From NCBI RefSeq assembly GCF_027063845.1, contig NZ_JAMOQU010000048.1:1-37422 (forward strand): a DNA stretch of 37,422 nt. Reading direction: 5' to 3'. The number at the start of each line of letters is the position of its first letter. Position 1 is the first letter of the stretch. Position numbers and translations under genes: made by a program. Origin of the DNA: Thermococcus sp. (lineage in GTDB: Archaea > Methanobacteriota_B > Thermococci > Thermococcales > Thermococcaceae). Below the pieces are notes generated by a model. That model had not been told where the DNA came from. It saw nothing but the letters and a program-made list of their open reading frames with translations, and made no database searches. Below are positions 7,942-15,665 of the stretch, piece after piece.

Positions 7942-9924
7942 ATGAGCGAAAACGAGAAGTTTTCGAAGTTCATCGCCAGGCTCAAGGTTCTCATCGAGAT
8001 GGAGCGAAAGGCCGAGATAGAGGCAATGAGGGCCGAGATGAGACGGCTCAGCGGCCGCGAGAGGGAAAAAGTAGGAAGAGCGGTTCTCGGCCTCAACGGG
8101 AAGGTAATTGGCGAGGAACTCGGCTACTTCCTCGTCAGATACGGACGCGAGAGGGAAATCAAGACGGAGATAAGCGTCGGCGATTTGGTCGTGATAAGCA
8201 AAAGGGACCCGCTGAAGAGCGATTTGGTCGGGACTGTCGTCGAGAAGGGAAAGCGGTTCATAACGGTGGCCCTTGAGACCGTGCCCGAGTGGGCATTGAG
8301 AGGAGTTCGCGTTGACTTGTACGCCAACGACATAACCTTCAAAAGATGGCTTGAGAACATTGAAGCCCTTCGGGAAAGCGGGAGGAAGGCTTTAGAGCTC
8401 TATCTCGGCCTGAGGGAGCCTGAGGAGGGCAAGGAAGTAGAGTTCAATCCCTTTGACAGGAGCTTAAACGGGAGCCAGAGGAGGGCCGTTGCCAAGGCCC
8501 TTGGGAGCCCTGACTTCTTTCTGATTCATGGGCCTTTCGGGACTGGAAAGACGAGGACCCTCGTCGAGCTGATACGGCAGGAGGTGGCCAGGGGCAACAA
8601 GGTTCTTGCAACGGCGGAGAGCAACGTGGCCGTTGACAACCTCGTCGAGAGGCTAGTTGATTCCGGTTTGAAGGTCGTCCGGGTCGGGCATCCGAGCAGG
8701 GTCTCAAAAGCTCTCCACGAGACGACTTTAGCCCACCTCATGACCCGGCACGAGCTCTACGGCGAGCTGAGGGAGCTCCGCGTAATCGGGGAGAACCTGA
8801 AGGAAAAGCGCGACACCTTCACCAAACCGGCTCCAAAGTACAGGCGCGGGCTGACCGACAAGCAGATTCTCCGTTTGGCCGAAAAAGGAATAGGCGCGAG
8901 GGGCGTTCCGGCAAGGCTAATCCGCGAGATGGCGCAGTGGCTCAAAATCAACGAGCAGGTGCAGAAGACCTTCGACGATGCAAGGAAGCTGGAGGAGAGG
9001 ATAGCGAGGGAGATAATAAGGGAAGCCGACGTCGTTCTGACGACGAACTCTTCGGCCGGGCTGGAGATGGTTGACTACGGCTCCTACGATGTGGCGATAA
9101 TAGATGAGGCCACGCAGGCGACGATACCGAGCGTGCTCATCCCAATCAACCGCGCGAGGCGCTTCGTTTTGGCAGGCGACCACAAGCAGTTACCTCCAAC
9201 AATACTCAGCGAGAAGGCGAAGGAGCTGAGCAAGACACTCTTCGAGGGCCTAATCGAGCGCTATCCCTGGAAGAGCGAGATGCTAACCGTCCAGTACAGG
9301 ATGAACGAAAGGCTCATGGAGTTTCCGAGCAGGGAATTTTACAATGGCAGAATTAAAGCCGACGAGAGCGTCAGGAATATAACGCTGGCCGATTTGGGCG
9401 TCGAGTTGCCGGAAGGGGACGATGTGTGGGCCGAAGTCCTTAAGCCTGAGAACGTGCTCGTCTTCATAGACACCACCAGAAGGGAAGACCGCTTCGAGAG
9501 ACAGCGCTATGGAAGCGAGAGCCGGGAGAACCCACTTGAGGCGAGGCTCGTGGAGGAAGCCGTTAAGGGATTGTTAAAGCTCGGGGTTAAGCCTGAATGG
9601 GTTGGTGTCATAACCCCCTACGACGACCAACGCGATTTGATAAGCTCGCTTTTGCCTGAAGAAATAGAGGTCAAGACGGTGGACGGCTATCAGGGTCGGG
9701 AGAAGGAAGTCATAGTTCTCTCCTTCGTCCGCTCGAACAGGAAGGGTGAGCTGGGCTTTTTAAAGGATTTGAGGAGGTTAAACGTCTCGCTGACGAGGGC
9801 AAAGAGGAAGCTGATTCTGATAGGCGACTCCTCAACGCTGAGCTCGCATCCGACTTACAGGAGACTGGTGGAGTTCGTGAGGGAGAGGGAAACGGTTGTT
9901 GATGCCGGGGGACTGGAGGTGTGA
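7942..9924 (+). CDS. Superfamily 1B helicase of the Upf1/IGHMBP2/Dna2 type
   Basis: This 660-residue protein is an ATP-dependent nucleic-acid helicase. It has an N-terminal beta-rich domain ([20 protein letters not shown], residues 79-98) like the OB-type domain of IGHMBP2. The motor motifs are Q motif LNGSQRRAV (175-183), Walker A GPFGTGKT (197-204), motif Ia [10 protein letters not shown], motif II DEAT (388-391), motif [12 protein letters not shown], motif [16 protein letters not shown], motif [12 protein letters not shown] and motif [13 protein letters not shown]. Between Ia and II a charged helical insert resembles the stalk of Upf1-like proteins. Archaeal members are widespread but their substrates are poorly defined. 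It is followed after 3 nt by taw3, so the two are probably co-transcribed; that need not mean shared function. Confidence 0.9.
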   Translation: MSENEKFSKFIARLKVLIEMERKAEIEAMRAEMRRLSGREREKVGRAVLGLNGKVIGEELGYFLVRYGREREIKTEISVGDLVVISKRDPLKSDLVGTVVEKGKRFITVALETVPEWALRGVRVDLYANDITFKRWLENIEALRESGRKALELYLGLREPEEGKEVEFNPFDRSLNGSQRRAVAKALGSPDFFLIHGPFGTGKTRTLVELIRQEVARGNKVLATAESNVAVDNLVERLVDSGLKVVRVGHPSRVSKALHETTLAHLMTRHELYGELRELRVIGENLKEKRDTFTKPAPKYRRGLTDKQILRLAEKGIGARGVPARLIREMAQWLKINEQVQKTFDDARKLEERIAREIIREADVVLTTNSSAGLEMVDYGSYDVAIIDEATQATIPSVLIPINRARRFVLAGDHKQLPPTILSEKAKELSKTLFEGLIERYPWKSEMLTVQYRMNERLMEFPSREFYNGRIKADESVRNITLADLGVELPEGDDVWAEVLKPENVLVFIDTTRREDRFERQRYGSESRENPLEARLVEEAVKGLLKLGVKPEWVGVITPYDDQRDLISSLLPEEIEVKTVDGYQGREKEVIVLSFVRSNRKGELGFLKDLRRLNVSLTRAKRKLILIGDSSTLSSHPTYRRLVEFVRERETVVDAGGLEV

Positions 9925-9927
9925 GAA

Positions 9928-10524
9928 ATGTTCCTCTACACAAAGAACTTCGAAGAGCAGAAGGCGAAGGCGATGGGGGGCCTTAGACAGGCTTTAGCGG
10001 AGGGCAAGGTTGATGAGGACATAATACCCCTGCTTGAGAAAATCAACGCGCTTGAGAACTACTTCACAACCTCCTCCTGCTCGGGCAGAATCTCGGTCAT
10101 GGAGATGCCCCACTTCGGCGACAAGGTTAATTCAGTCTGGCTCGGCAAGTGGCACAGAGAAGTCACCGTCGAGGAGGTTCTTAAGGCGGTTGGGAGGCAC
10201 TCCAAGGGTCAGCTCTGGTTCTTGGTTAGGAGCCCAATCCTCCACGTCGGCGCAAGAACTCTGGAGGACGCGGTTAAACTGCTCAACCTCGCGATAGGGC
10301 TGGGCTTCAAGTACTCGAACATTAAAAGCGTGAGCCATAAGAAGCTCCTCGTTGAGATACGCTCGACAGAGAGAATGGACGTCCCGCTCGGCGCGGACGG
10401 TGAAGTGTGGGTGAGCAAGGACTACATCGAGAGAATCGTTGCCATAGCGAATGACCAGCTGAGAAGGTTTAAGGGGAAGCTGAAGAGGCTAGAGGAAGAG
10501 GTTGGGAAGCTATCGGGAGGATAG
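9928..10524 (+). CDS. taw3: tRNA(Phe) wybutosine-synthesis N4-methyltransferase Taw3 (TYW3 family)
   Basis: TYW3/Taw3 uses S-adenosylmethionine to methylate N4 of the wyosine intermediate at position 37 of tRNA-Phe, next to the anticodon. The 198-residue protein starts with FLYTKNFEEQKAKAM and carries the conserved TTSSCSGRISVME segment (residues 47-59), then WLGKWH and the FLVRSPILHVGARTLEDAVKLL block, all typical of the family. It ends with a long basic helix (DQLRRFKGKLKRLEEEVGKL). It starts 3 nt after the helicase stop, with GGAGGTGTGAG as ribosome binding site. Its last 15 nt overlap the convergent PIN-domain gene. Family identity is strong; the exact step is taken from archaeal and yeast homologues. 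Confidence 0.92.
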   Translation: MFLYTKNFEEQKAKAMGGLRQALAEGKVDEDIIPLLEKINALENYFTTSSCSGRISVMEMPHFGDKVNSVWLGKWHREVTVEEVLKAVGRHSKGQLWFLVRSPILHVGARTLEDAVKLLNLAIGLGFKYSNIKSVSHKKLLVEIRSTERMDVPLGADGEVWVSKDYIERIVAIANDQLRRFKGKLKRLEEEVGKLSGG

Positions 10525-10941
10525 GTACTCCTTAAGCTTTTCAAATTCTTCAAGTAGGTAAAACGCCTCGATACCTGCGTTTCTGCTGTTTTTGACCATT
10601 ATCCGGTCATTCGAAACTAAAATACTCCCAGTTAAAATCGCCGTTGCTATGTAGTACGCATCAACAGCGCGAGGGTGGACGTTCTCCGAGACATAAACAG
10701 CGAGGTTAAACACTTCATCCTCAGTTTTTACATTGAAATCCTCTATCAATCCCATCAAAGTGAGGTAATCCAGCTTAACGCCAAGTCGTCTTGCCACGGA
10801 AAGCACTTCGACTATGAAAATTCGAGGAACATACACGCATCGCCCTTCAATTAGCTTGAAGAACCTTAGGGCGAGTGCTCTGCGTTCGGGATTTCCTTCA
10901 AACAGGGCATCAATAAGCACATTAGCATCTATCACTATCAT
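10510..10941 (-). CDS. PIN-domain ribonuclease, VapC-type toxin
   Basis: The 143-residue protein is a PIN-fold, Mg2+-dependent RNase. The four acidic active-site residues are visible: Asp5 (MIVIDANVLIDAL), Glu45 (IFIVEVLSVAR), Asp94 (HPRAVDAYYIATA) and Asp112 (LVSNDRIM). It overlaps the small upstream gene by 4 nt (ATGA), the usual antitoxin-toxin arrangement. Together they form a type II module. VapC toxins commonly cut tRNA or rRNA; the target here is unknown. Its 3' end overlaps taw3 on the other strand by 15 nt. Confidence 0.88.
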   Translation of the reverse strand: MIVIDANVLIDALFEGNPERRALALRFFKLIEGRCVYVPRIFIVEVLSVARRLGVKLDYLTLMGLIEDFNVKTEDEVFNLAVYVSENVHPRAVDAYYIATAILTGSILVSNDRIMVKNSRNAGIEAFYLLEEFEKLKEYLSSR

Positions 10942-11138
10942 CTTCTGTCCTCCTCAAGAATCTTAGAGGGGCTTTTGAACTTTGGCAAGCTCTCGCTGAG
11001 CTTCTCAAGCTTTCTAAGGAACTCTTCCGTTACAATCTTCTCCTTGACAATCAGCACTACCCTTTCATTCTCACGAAGATGGGGCTTTTTGAGGGGTTTG
11101 AATACCCCGTTTTCATATATAGCTTCAATCTCTTCCAT
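10938..11138 (-). CDS. DUF104-family antitoxin partner of the PIN toxin
   Basis: The 66-residue protein begins MEEIEAIYENGVFKPLKKPH, followed by LRENERVVLIVKEK, the beta-rich DUF104 (AF2212-like) fold seen in archaeal antitoxins. The C-terminal half is a charged helix (EEFLRKLEKLSESLPKFK) that likely wraps around the toxin. The ATG is preceded by GGTGAGATAA. A TATA-like GAGCTTTAATAGG lies around 11168-11182. Autoregulation by the pair would be expected from the family, but no operator is obvious. Confidence 0.8.
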   Translation of the reverse strand: MEEIEAIYENGVFKPLKKPHLRENERVVLIVKEKIVTEEFLRKLEKLSESLPKFKSPSKILEEDRR

Positions 11139-11226
11139 TTATCTCACCATTAGATGTTTGACGTTTAGCCTATTAAAGCTCACCCCCTCAAGCTCCGTGA
11201 ACCGAAGGGATACCAAACCAGCCAAT

Positions 11227-12294
11227 TTAAACATCGAGCGGGAGCTTTACGTAGTCGAGGACGCTCCCGCGGCTCTTCTTTATCTCCACGTGCTCCACGA
11301 GCTCCATGAACTGACCGCCGGCGAGGCCGTCGCCAATTATCGCGCTCCCCTGGGCGGCCTCTTTGGCCTTACCCTCAAGACCCCTCAGCCTGACGACGGG
11401 AAGGTCAAAGAGCTCCTCGAAGGTATCCTCTACGTCCTTCCTCAGCTCGTCCATGCGCATCAGCCTGCCTGAGAGGATTATCTCCTGGGCATTTCTAACG
11501 ACGGCTAGCTCTGAGGCAACGGCCTTAATGAAGCCGTCCTTCATGGCCTCCCATGCCTTTGAGAAAGGTTCCTCGTCAAGCCTTCTGGCGAACTCCTCGG
11601 GAGGGAGTATCTCGTTGGCCGCTATCACCGTTGCCCCGCCCCAGAAGAGGTGCCACTTCTTTATCCTCCCCATCAGGTAGGCGACCTCGCCGTCGAGGGC
11701 CCCGCTGTTTACATAAGCTGGGCCAGGGAATATCGTCCCGCCGATGCCATCAACGATTTTTCCTCTCTTCACGGCTCCAGCGTAGTTGTAGCCGAAGCCC
11801 ACCTCGAGGAGGACGAAGGAAACCTCGCTGTACTCAATTCCAAGCCTCTTTGCCTGGTCGTAGATGCCGAGCACGGTTATCGCCATTTTATCGGCCGTCC
11901 CCATGTCCACCCTGTTGTACTTCCTCCACTCGGGGACGGTCGGAAGGTGAATGACCCCTGGAATGAACCAGACGTTCATGCCCTTCTGTGCCATCTGGTC
12001 AACCATCTCTTGGAGGCCAAGAAGAACGGGGATTTCCTTCATTTCCTCCTCTCTAACGAGGGTCATCTCGAAGCGGTCCCTCTCGGTCAGCTCGCTTATG
12101 TGCTTCAGCGGAAGGCCATAACCAGAGGGGCCAATTATGAGCTCGGCGTTGAAGTCCTCGATGGCTTCAACTATCCTCCCGGGGTCTTCGGCAACGACCT
12201 CGCTCGGAAACGTTAAATCGAGCTTTATCCTTCCGTCCTCTAAGCCAATAACATCGAAGCTCTTGGTTCCTGGGTCAACTCCTATGACCCTCAC
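11227..12294 (-). CDS. DUF1464 protein, ASKHA-fold kinase-like
   Basis: The 355-residue protein has the sugar-kinase/Hsp70/actin fold signature: MRVIGVDPGTKSFDVIGLEDG at the N terminus (phosphate-1 loop), PSGYGLPLK, the central VGFGYNYAGAVKRGKIVDGIGGT segment (phosphate-2 region) and IILSGRLMRMDELRKDV (adenosine loop). This matches DUF1464, which has been described as a predicted butyrate-kinase-like family; no reaction is proven to my knowledge. The start is GTG, with GGGGGGAG five bases upstream. A TATA-like CAGTTTTTAAACATC is at about 12340-12354. The gene lies downstream of the thermosome gene on the same strand, but 150 nt and its own promoter separate them. Confidence 0.75.
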   Translation of the reverse strand: MRVIGVDPGTKSFDVIGLEDGRIKLDLTFPSEVVAEDPGRIVEAIEDFNAELIIGPSGYGLPLKHISELTERDRFEMTLVREEEMKEIPVLLGLQEMVDQMAQKGMNVWFIPGVIHLPTVPEWRKYNRVDMGTADKMAITVLGIYDQAKRLGIEYSEVSFVLLEVGFGYNYAGAVKRGKIVDGIGGTIFPGPAYVNSGALDGEVAYLMGRIKKWHLFWGGATVIAANEILPPEEFARRLDEEPFSKAWEAMKDGFIKAVASELAVVRNAQEIILSGRLMRMDELRKDVEDTFEELFDLPVVRLRGLEGKAKEAAQGSAIIGDGLAGGQFMELVEHVEIKKSRGSVLDYVKLPLDV

Positions 12295-12444
12295 GAGAAC
12301 TCCCCCCGCTTAACCGCTCATCCAGAGAAAAGGAATGAGATGTTTAAAAACTGTGCTGGGACTTCAAGACTTCACACAGGCCAGATAGAAACACAGAACA
12401 TGAGAACAGAATAGAAAATTGGGAAGAGCTAAAGCTCAAAGCCT

Positions 12445-14082
12445 TCAGTCGAGGTCGCTACCGAAGTCGTTGCTTCCGCCCTTGTCCTCCTTGTCCTTCT
12501 CGAGCTTGCTGGCGGCGATGACGTCATCGATGCGGAGTATCATTATGGCAGCTTCGCTGGCGCTCTTGATGGCCTGCTTGGTGACCCTGAGCGGAGCGAT
12601 GACACCCTTCTCCATCATGTCGGCCGGCTCGCCCTCGAAGACGTCGACGCCGATGGTCGGACCCTTCTCCTTGTGGGCGGCGATGACCTTGACGAGGGTC
12701 TCAACCGGGTCAAGGCCAGCGTTCTCGGCGAGAGTCCTCGGTATGACCTTGAGGGCCTCAGCGAAGGCCTCGATGGCGAGCTGCTCCTTGCCACCGACCT
12801 CCTTGGCGTACTCGTCGAGCTTGATGGCGAGCTCAATCTCCGGAGCACCGCCGGCCGGGAGTATCTTGCCGTCCTCAACGATGTCCTTGACGACCTTGAC
12901 GGCATCCTCAAGGGCCCTCTCGACTTCATCAACGACGTGCTCGGTTCCACCCCTGATGAGTATGGTTACCGCCTTCGGGTTCTTGCAGCCCTCAACGAAT
13001 ATCATGTTCTCTCCAGCAACCTTCCTCTGCTCGACGAGCTCGGCCTCACCAAGGTCCTCTGGAGTCAGGTCGCGGACGTTGGTCACAATCTTGGCGCCGG
13101 TGGCCTTGGCGAGCTTCTCCATGTCGCTCTTCTTAACGCGCCTGACGGCCATTATGCCGTACTTGGCGAGGTAGTGCTGGGCGAGGTCGTCAATGCCCTT
13201 CTGGACGAAGACGACGTTAGCGCCGACCTCCTTAATCTTGTCGACCATCTCCTTGAGCATGCGCTCCTCCTGCTCGAGGAAGGCCTGGAGCTGCTCTGGG
13301 CTGGTAATCCTTATCTCGGCGTCGGTCTCGGTCTCCTTGACCTCGAGGGCGTCGTTGATGAGCGCAATCTTGGCGTTCTCAACCCTCTTGGGCATGCCGG
13401 GGTGAACGACCTCCTTGTCTATGACGACACCGCGGATGAGCTGGGTCTCCCTAACGCTCGCTCCCTCCTTCTTCTCGAACTTGATGTTGTCGAGGTCAAC
13501 CTTGTACTTGTCGCCGACCTTCTCGGCGACCTGCCTGACGGCCTCAACGGCAATCTCGGCGAGGTACTCGCGCTCCTCCTCGGCGGCCTTTCCGGTGATT
13601 GAAGTCACAGCGGCCTTCTTGAGAGTCTCAACGTCGTCCGGGCTGACCTCCTTGGCGATGCCCTCAAGAATCTCCTGGGCCTTCTCGGCGGCGAGGGCGT
13701 AACCCTTGATGATTATGCTTGGGTGAATGTTCTGGTCGAGAAGCTCCTCAGCCTTCTTGAGAAGCTCACCTGCGATAACGACGGCCGTGGTGGTACCATC
13801 ACCAGCCTCCTTGTCCTGGGTCTTCGCAACCTCAACCATCATCTTCGCGGCCGGGTGCTGGATGTCCATCTCGTCAAGGATGGTGGCACCGTCGTTGGTG
13901 ATGACGATGTCGCCAAGGCTGTCGACGAGCATCTTGTCCATACCCTTCGGGCCGAGGGTGGTCCTTATGGTCTCGGCAACGATTCTAGCGGCGAGGATGT
14001 TGAGCCTCTGAGCGTCCCTTCCAACGTACCTCTGGGTTCCTTCAGGCAGAATAACGACCGGCTGTCCAGCGAGCTGGGCCAT
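12445..14082 (-). CDS. ths: Thermosome subunit (group II chaperonin)
   Basis: This 545-residue ATPase builds the eight-membered double-ring thermosome that folds proteins inside a built-in lid. Equatorial motifs are [14 protein letters not shown] (42-55), NDGATIL (63-69) and GDGTTT (94-99). The apical domain includes [17 protein letters not shown] and the helical protrusion region, and GGAPEIELA lies in the C-terminal equatorial part. It ends in [12 protein letters not shown] rather than a GGM-repeat tail. Thermococcus species often carry two chaperonin genes, one heat-induced and one cold-induced. The Phr-like operator over its promoter argues that this is the heat-induced type (CpkB-like), an inference. 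The ATG has GGGAGGGGGTGAGGGG before it, an unusually strong ribosome binding site. Confidence 0.97.
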   Translation of the reverse strand: MAQLAGQPVVILPEGTQRYVGRDAQRLNILAARIVAETIRTTLGPKGMDKMLVDSLGDIVITNDGATILDEMDIQHPAAKMMVEVAKTQDKEAGDGTTTAVVIAGELLKKAEELLDQNIHPSIIIKGYALAAEKAQEILEGIAKEVSPDDVETLKKAAVTSITGKAAEEEREYLAEIAVEAVRQVAEKVGDKYKVDLDNIKFEKKEGASVRETQLIRGVVIDKEVVHPGMPKRVENAKIALINDALEVKETETDAEIRITSPEQLQAFLEQEERMLKEMVDKIKEVGANVVFVQKGIDDLAQHYLAKYGIMAVRRVKKSDMEKLAKATGAKIVTNVRDLTPEDLGEAELVEQRKVAGENMIFVEGCKNPKAVTILIRGGTEHVVDEVERALEDAVKVVKDIVEDGKILPAGGAPEIELAIKLDEYAKEVGGKEQLAIEAFAEALKVIPRTLAENAGLDPVETLVKVIAAHKEKGPTIGVDVFEGEPADMMEKGVIAPLRVTKQAIKSASEAAIMILRIDDVIAASKLEKDKEDKGGSNDFGSDLD

Positions 14083-14125
14083 CTCCCCTCACCCCCTCCC
14101 TTTTTCTTTTTTACGGGATGAGGTC

Positions 14126-14149
14126 TTTTAGTAACCTTAAGTGCTTCCG
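14126..14149 (-). promoter_or_regulatory. Phr-type heat-shock operator overlapping the thermosome start site
   Basis: The Pyrococcus Phr repressor consensus, as I recall it, is TTTA-N3-AC-N5-GT-N-A-N2-AAAA. The minus strand here has A-AGC-AC-TTAAG-GTTACTAAAA in the same spacing, matching 10 of the 13 fixed bases; the misses are the first three T. It lies about 20-45 nt downstream of the TATA box, covering the predicted start of transcription, which is where Phr binds to block RNA polymerase. Confidence 0.6.
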
Positions 14150-14168
14150 CGTTATCATTCCTTTGGCC

Positions 14169-14185
14169 TATTTATAAGCTTTTCG
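14169..14185 (-). promoter_or_regulatory. BRE/TATA promoter of the thermosome gene
   Basis: CGAAAAGCTTATAAATA on the minus strand is a near-ideal archaeal BRE plus TATA. The start of transcription is expected near 14147, giving a leader of about 65 nt. Confidence 0.8.
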
Positions 14186-14200
14186 GTCATGTCCGGCAAC

Positions 14201-14210
14201 GTTTATAAAT
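14201..14210 (+). promoter_or_regulatory. TATA box of the small secreted-protein gene
   Basis: GTTTATAAAT lies 22-31 nt before the ATG at 14232. With this spacing the message would be nearly leaderless, although AAGGAG is present 5 nt before the ATG. It is divergent from the thermosome promoter, 16-40 nt away. Confidence 0.6.
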
Positions 14211-14231
14211 CCCCCACGAGAAGGAGTAATC

Positions 14232-14954
14232 ATGAGCATGAGGAAGCTAATCCCAATTGTGGTACTCACCCTCGCCGTGGCATTGGTAGCATATAGCCAA
14301 TTTCAAGCTGGCGGGCTGGAAAAATACCTTGAGGACATCAACCAAAACCTCGACTACGTAGCCGTCGTCAGAGTAGACAACTTCACGACCCTCGTCCTCA
14401 AAGAGGAAAATCACTATCTCGTGGTTGAAGAACCCGACGCATCGGGAATGTGGAGCCTGTTCAACGGGACCGGGAAGACAGTCAGGTGGACGATATGCGG
14501 CAGGGGCGGCCAGAACAACGGAACCCAAGAGATTCTGGGGCCGATTGTCTTTATGAACTACCTCCTTCCGGTCCTCAACGGAAGTCCACTCTACGACAGG
14601 AACGTCACTTGGGGGAACCCGATTGAGGTCACGCTCGTCAGAAAACCCGGAGTTCCACCTTACGAGAACGTCACAATAAATGACACCAAATACGGCCCTC
14701 AGACGTTGCAAATCCCAGTGAATGACTGGATTAGGGCCAACTTAACAGTCTCGGAGGGGAGGCTGAAGAAGGCAGTGATAACCTCAAGGTACCCCGACTA
14801 CTTCAACTTCAGCACAAGCACCGTCAGGGTCGAGATAGAAATCGTGTATCGGGGAGAAAAAGACTACGAAAAGCTGAAAGCGCGCGTTGTGGAGCGCTAC
14901 ATGGAACTGCTAAGGGCCTGTCCGGGCGAACCCTCCATAAACTGGTTAACATGA
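14232..14954 (+). CDS. Secreted or membrane-anchored protein of unknown function
   Basis: The 240-residue protein begins with a signal or anchor segment: MSMRKLIPIVVLTLAVALVA, followed by a Ser/Gln-rich linker. The rest is predicted soluble and rich in beta-type sequence, with sequons NFT, NGT, NGS, NVT, NDT, NLT and NFS, consistent with an exported glycoprotein. One cysteine pair candidate (TICGRGG near residue 97, LLRACPG near 232) is seen. I do not recognise a family. The 3' end overlaps the convergent nrdG by 58 nt. It starts with an ATG after AAGGAG; a second ATG two codons later is possible. Confidence 0.65.
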   Translation: MSMRKLIPIVVLTLAVALVAYSQFQAGGLEKYLEDINQNLDYVAVVRVDNFTTLVLKEENHYLVVEEPDASGMWSLFNGTGKTVRWTICGRGGQNNGTQEILGPIVFMNYLLPVLNGSPLYDRNVTWGNPIEVTLVRKPGVPPYENVTINDTKYGPQTLQIPVNDWIRANLTVSEGRLKKAVITSRYPDYFNFSTSTVRVEIEIVYRGEKDYEKLKARVVERYMELLRACPGEPSINWLT

Positions 14955-15643
14955 ACGGCAATGCCAAGTTCCTCAAGCTTCTCCTTGAGCTCCTCGACTT
15001 CACCCTTCGGCCAGCAGTGTTCCGAGCACCAGTCCTCGTCCCGGGGGTTCGTTAAGGGCCTGCCGACGAGCGGGTTCAGAACGACGTAGAAATCCGTTTT
15101 AATCCTCCTCAGACCCTCCTCGATGTAAGGCCACGCGTCAAAGCCTCTCGCCACTGGGATTCTGAGTTCAAGCGGGATTCCGTGGTCTGAAACAACTTCA
15201 AGGCCCCTCAGAAAGAGCCTCCAGAGCTTTTCCGCGGGCTTTTCAGGGAGACCGTATAGTGCCGGAGGAGCTTTAAGGTCGGTCGCTATATGGCCCACCA
15301 GGTCAGCCTTCAGGAGCTTTTCAAGGGGTCCAACGAGGGTTAGGTTCGTGTTGAGGCTTACTGGGACGTCCAGAAGCTTAACCTCCGCGAAGAGCGAGCT
15401 AAGCTCCCTCCACTGCATCAGTGGCTCCCCTCCGGTGACGTGGAAGTAATCAATGAGAAACGCACTCGCCTCAAGCTCGTCGAGGAGGGCTTTTCTATCG
15501 AGGGGGAAGCAGTCGAGGCCTTCCGCTATGCGCCAGTTGTGGCAGAACGGACATTTAAGGTTGCACCCGCAGAGCCAGAGCGTGAAGGTAACCTTTCCGT
15601 GAACGTCAACCATGCTGACGCTCTTCCACCCGCTCGTGAGCAT
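14897..15643 (-). CDS. nrdG: Anaerobic ribonucleoside-triphosphate reductase activating protein
   Basis: NrdG is the radical-SAM activase that creates the glycyl radical on NrdD. The 248-residue protein has the CxxxCxxC cluster motif Cys27-NLK-Cys31-PF-Cys34 in LWLCGCNLKCPFCHNW, then FHVTGGEPLMQW for SAM and substrate contacts. The ATG follows GGAGGTGGTTCC. It lies 22 nt downstream of nrdD on the same strand, as expected of an nrdDG operon. The last 20 or so residues (GSPGQALSSSM end) are not typical of the family and overlap the convergent secreted-protein gene, so the functional C terminus may be nearer HVNQF. Confidence 0.92.
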   Translation of the reverse strand: MLTSGWKSVSMVDVHGKVTFTLWLCGCNLKCPFCHNWRIAEGLDCFPLDRKALLDELEASAFLIDYFHVTGGEPLMQWRELSSLFAEVKLLDVPVSLNTNLTLVGPLEKLLKADLVGHIATDLKAPPALYGLPEKPAEKLWRLFLRGLEVVSDHGIPLELRIPVARGFDAWPYIEEGLRRIKTDFYVVLNPLVGRPLTNPRDEDWCSEHCWPKGEVEELKEKLEELGIAVHVNQFMEGSPGQALSSSM

Positions 15644-15665
15644 GGAACCACCTCCAGAAAAGGAA

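Noticed and set aside
10510..11138. Mobile element carrying the PIN/DUF104 pair
   Set aside because: No transposase, terminal repeats or target duplication were seen around the pair; it looks like a free-standing toxin-antitoxin module.
12673..13602. Long plus-strand open frame opposite the thermosome gene
   Set aside because: Leu/Asp/Glu-rich repeat-like antisense reading of a highly biased gene; no independent evidence.
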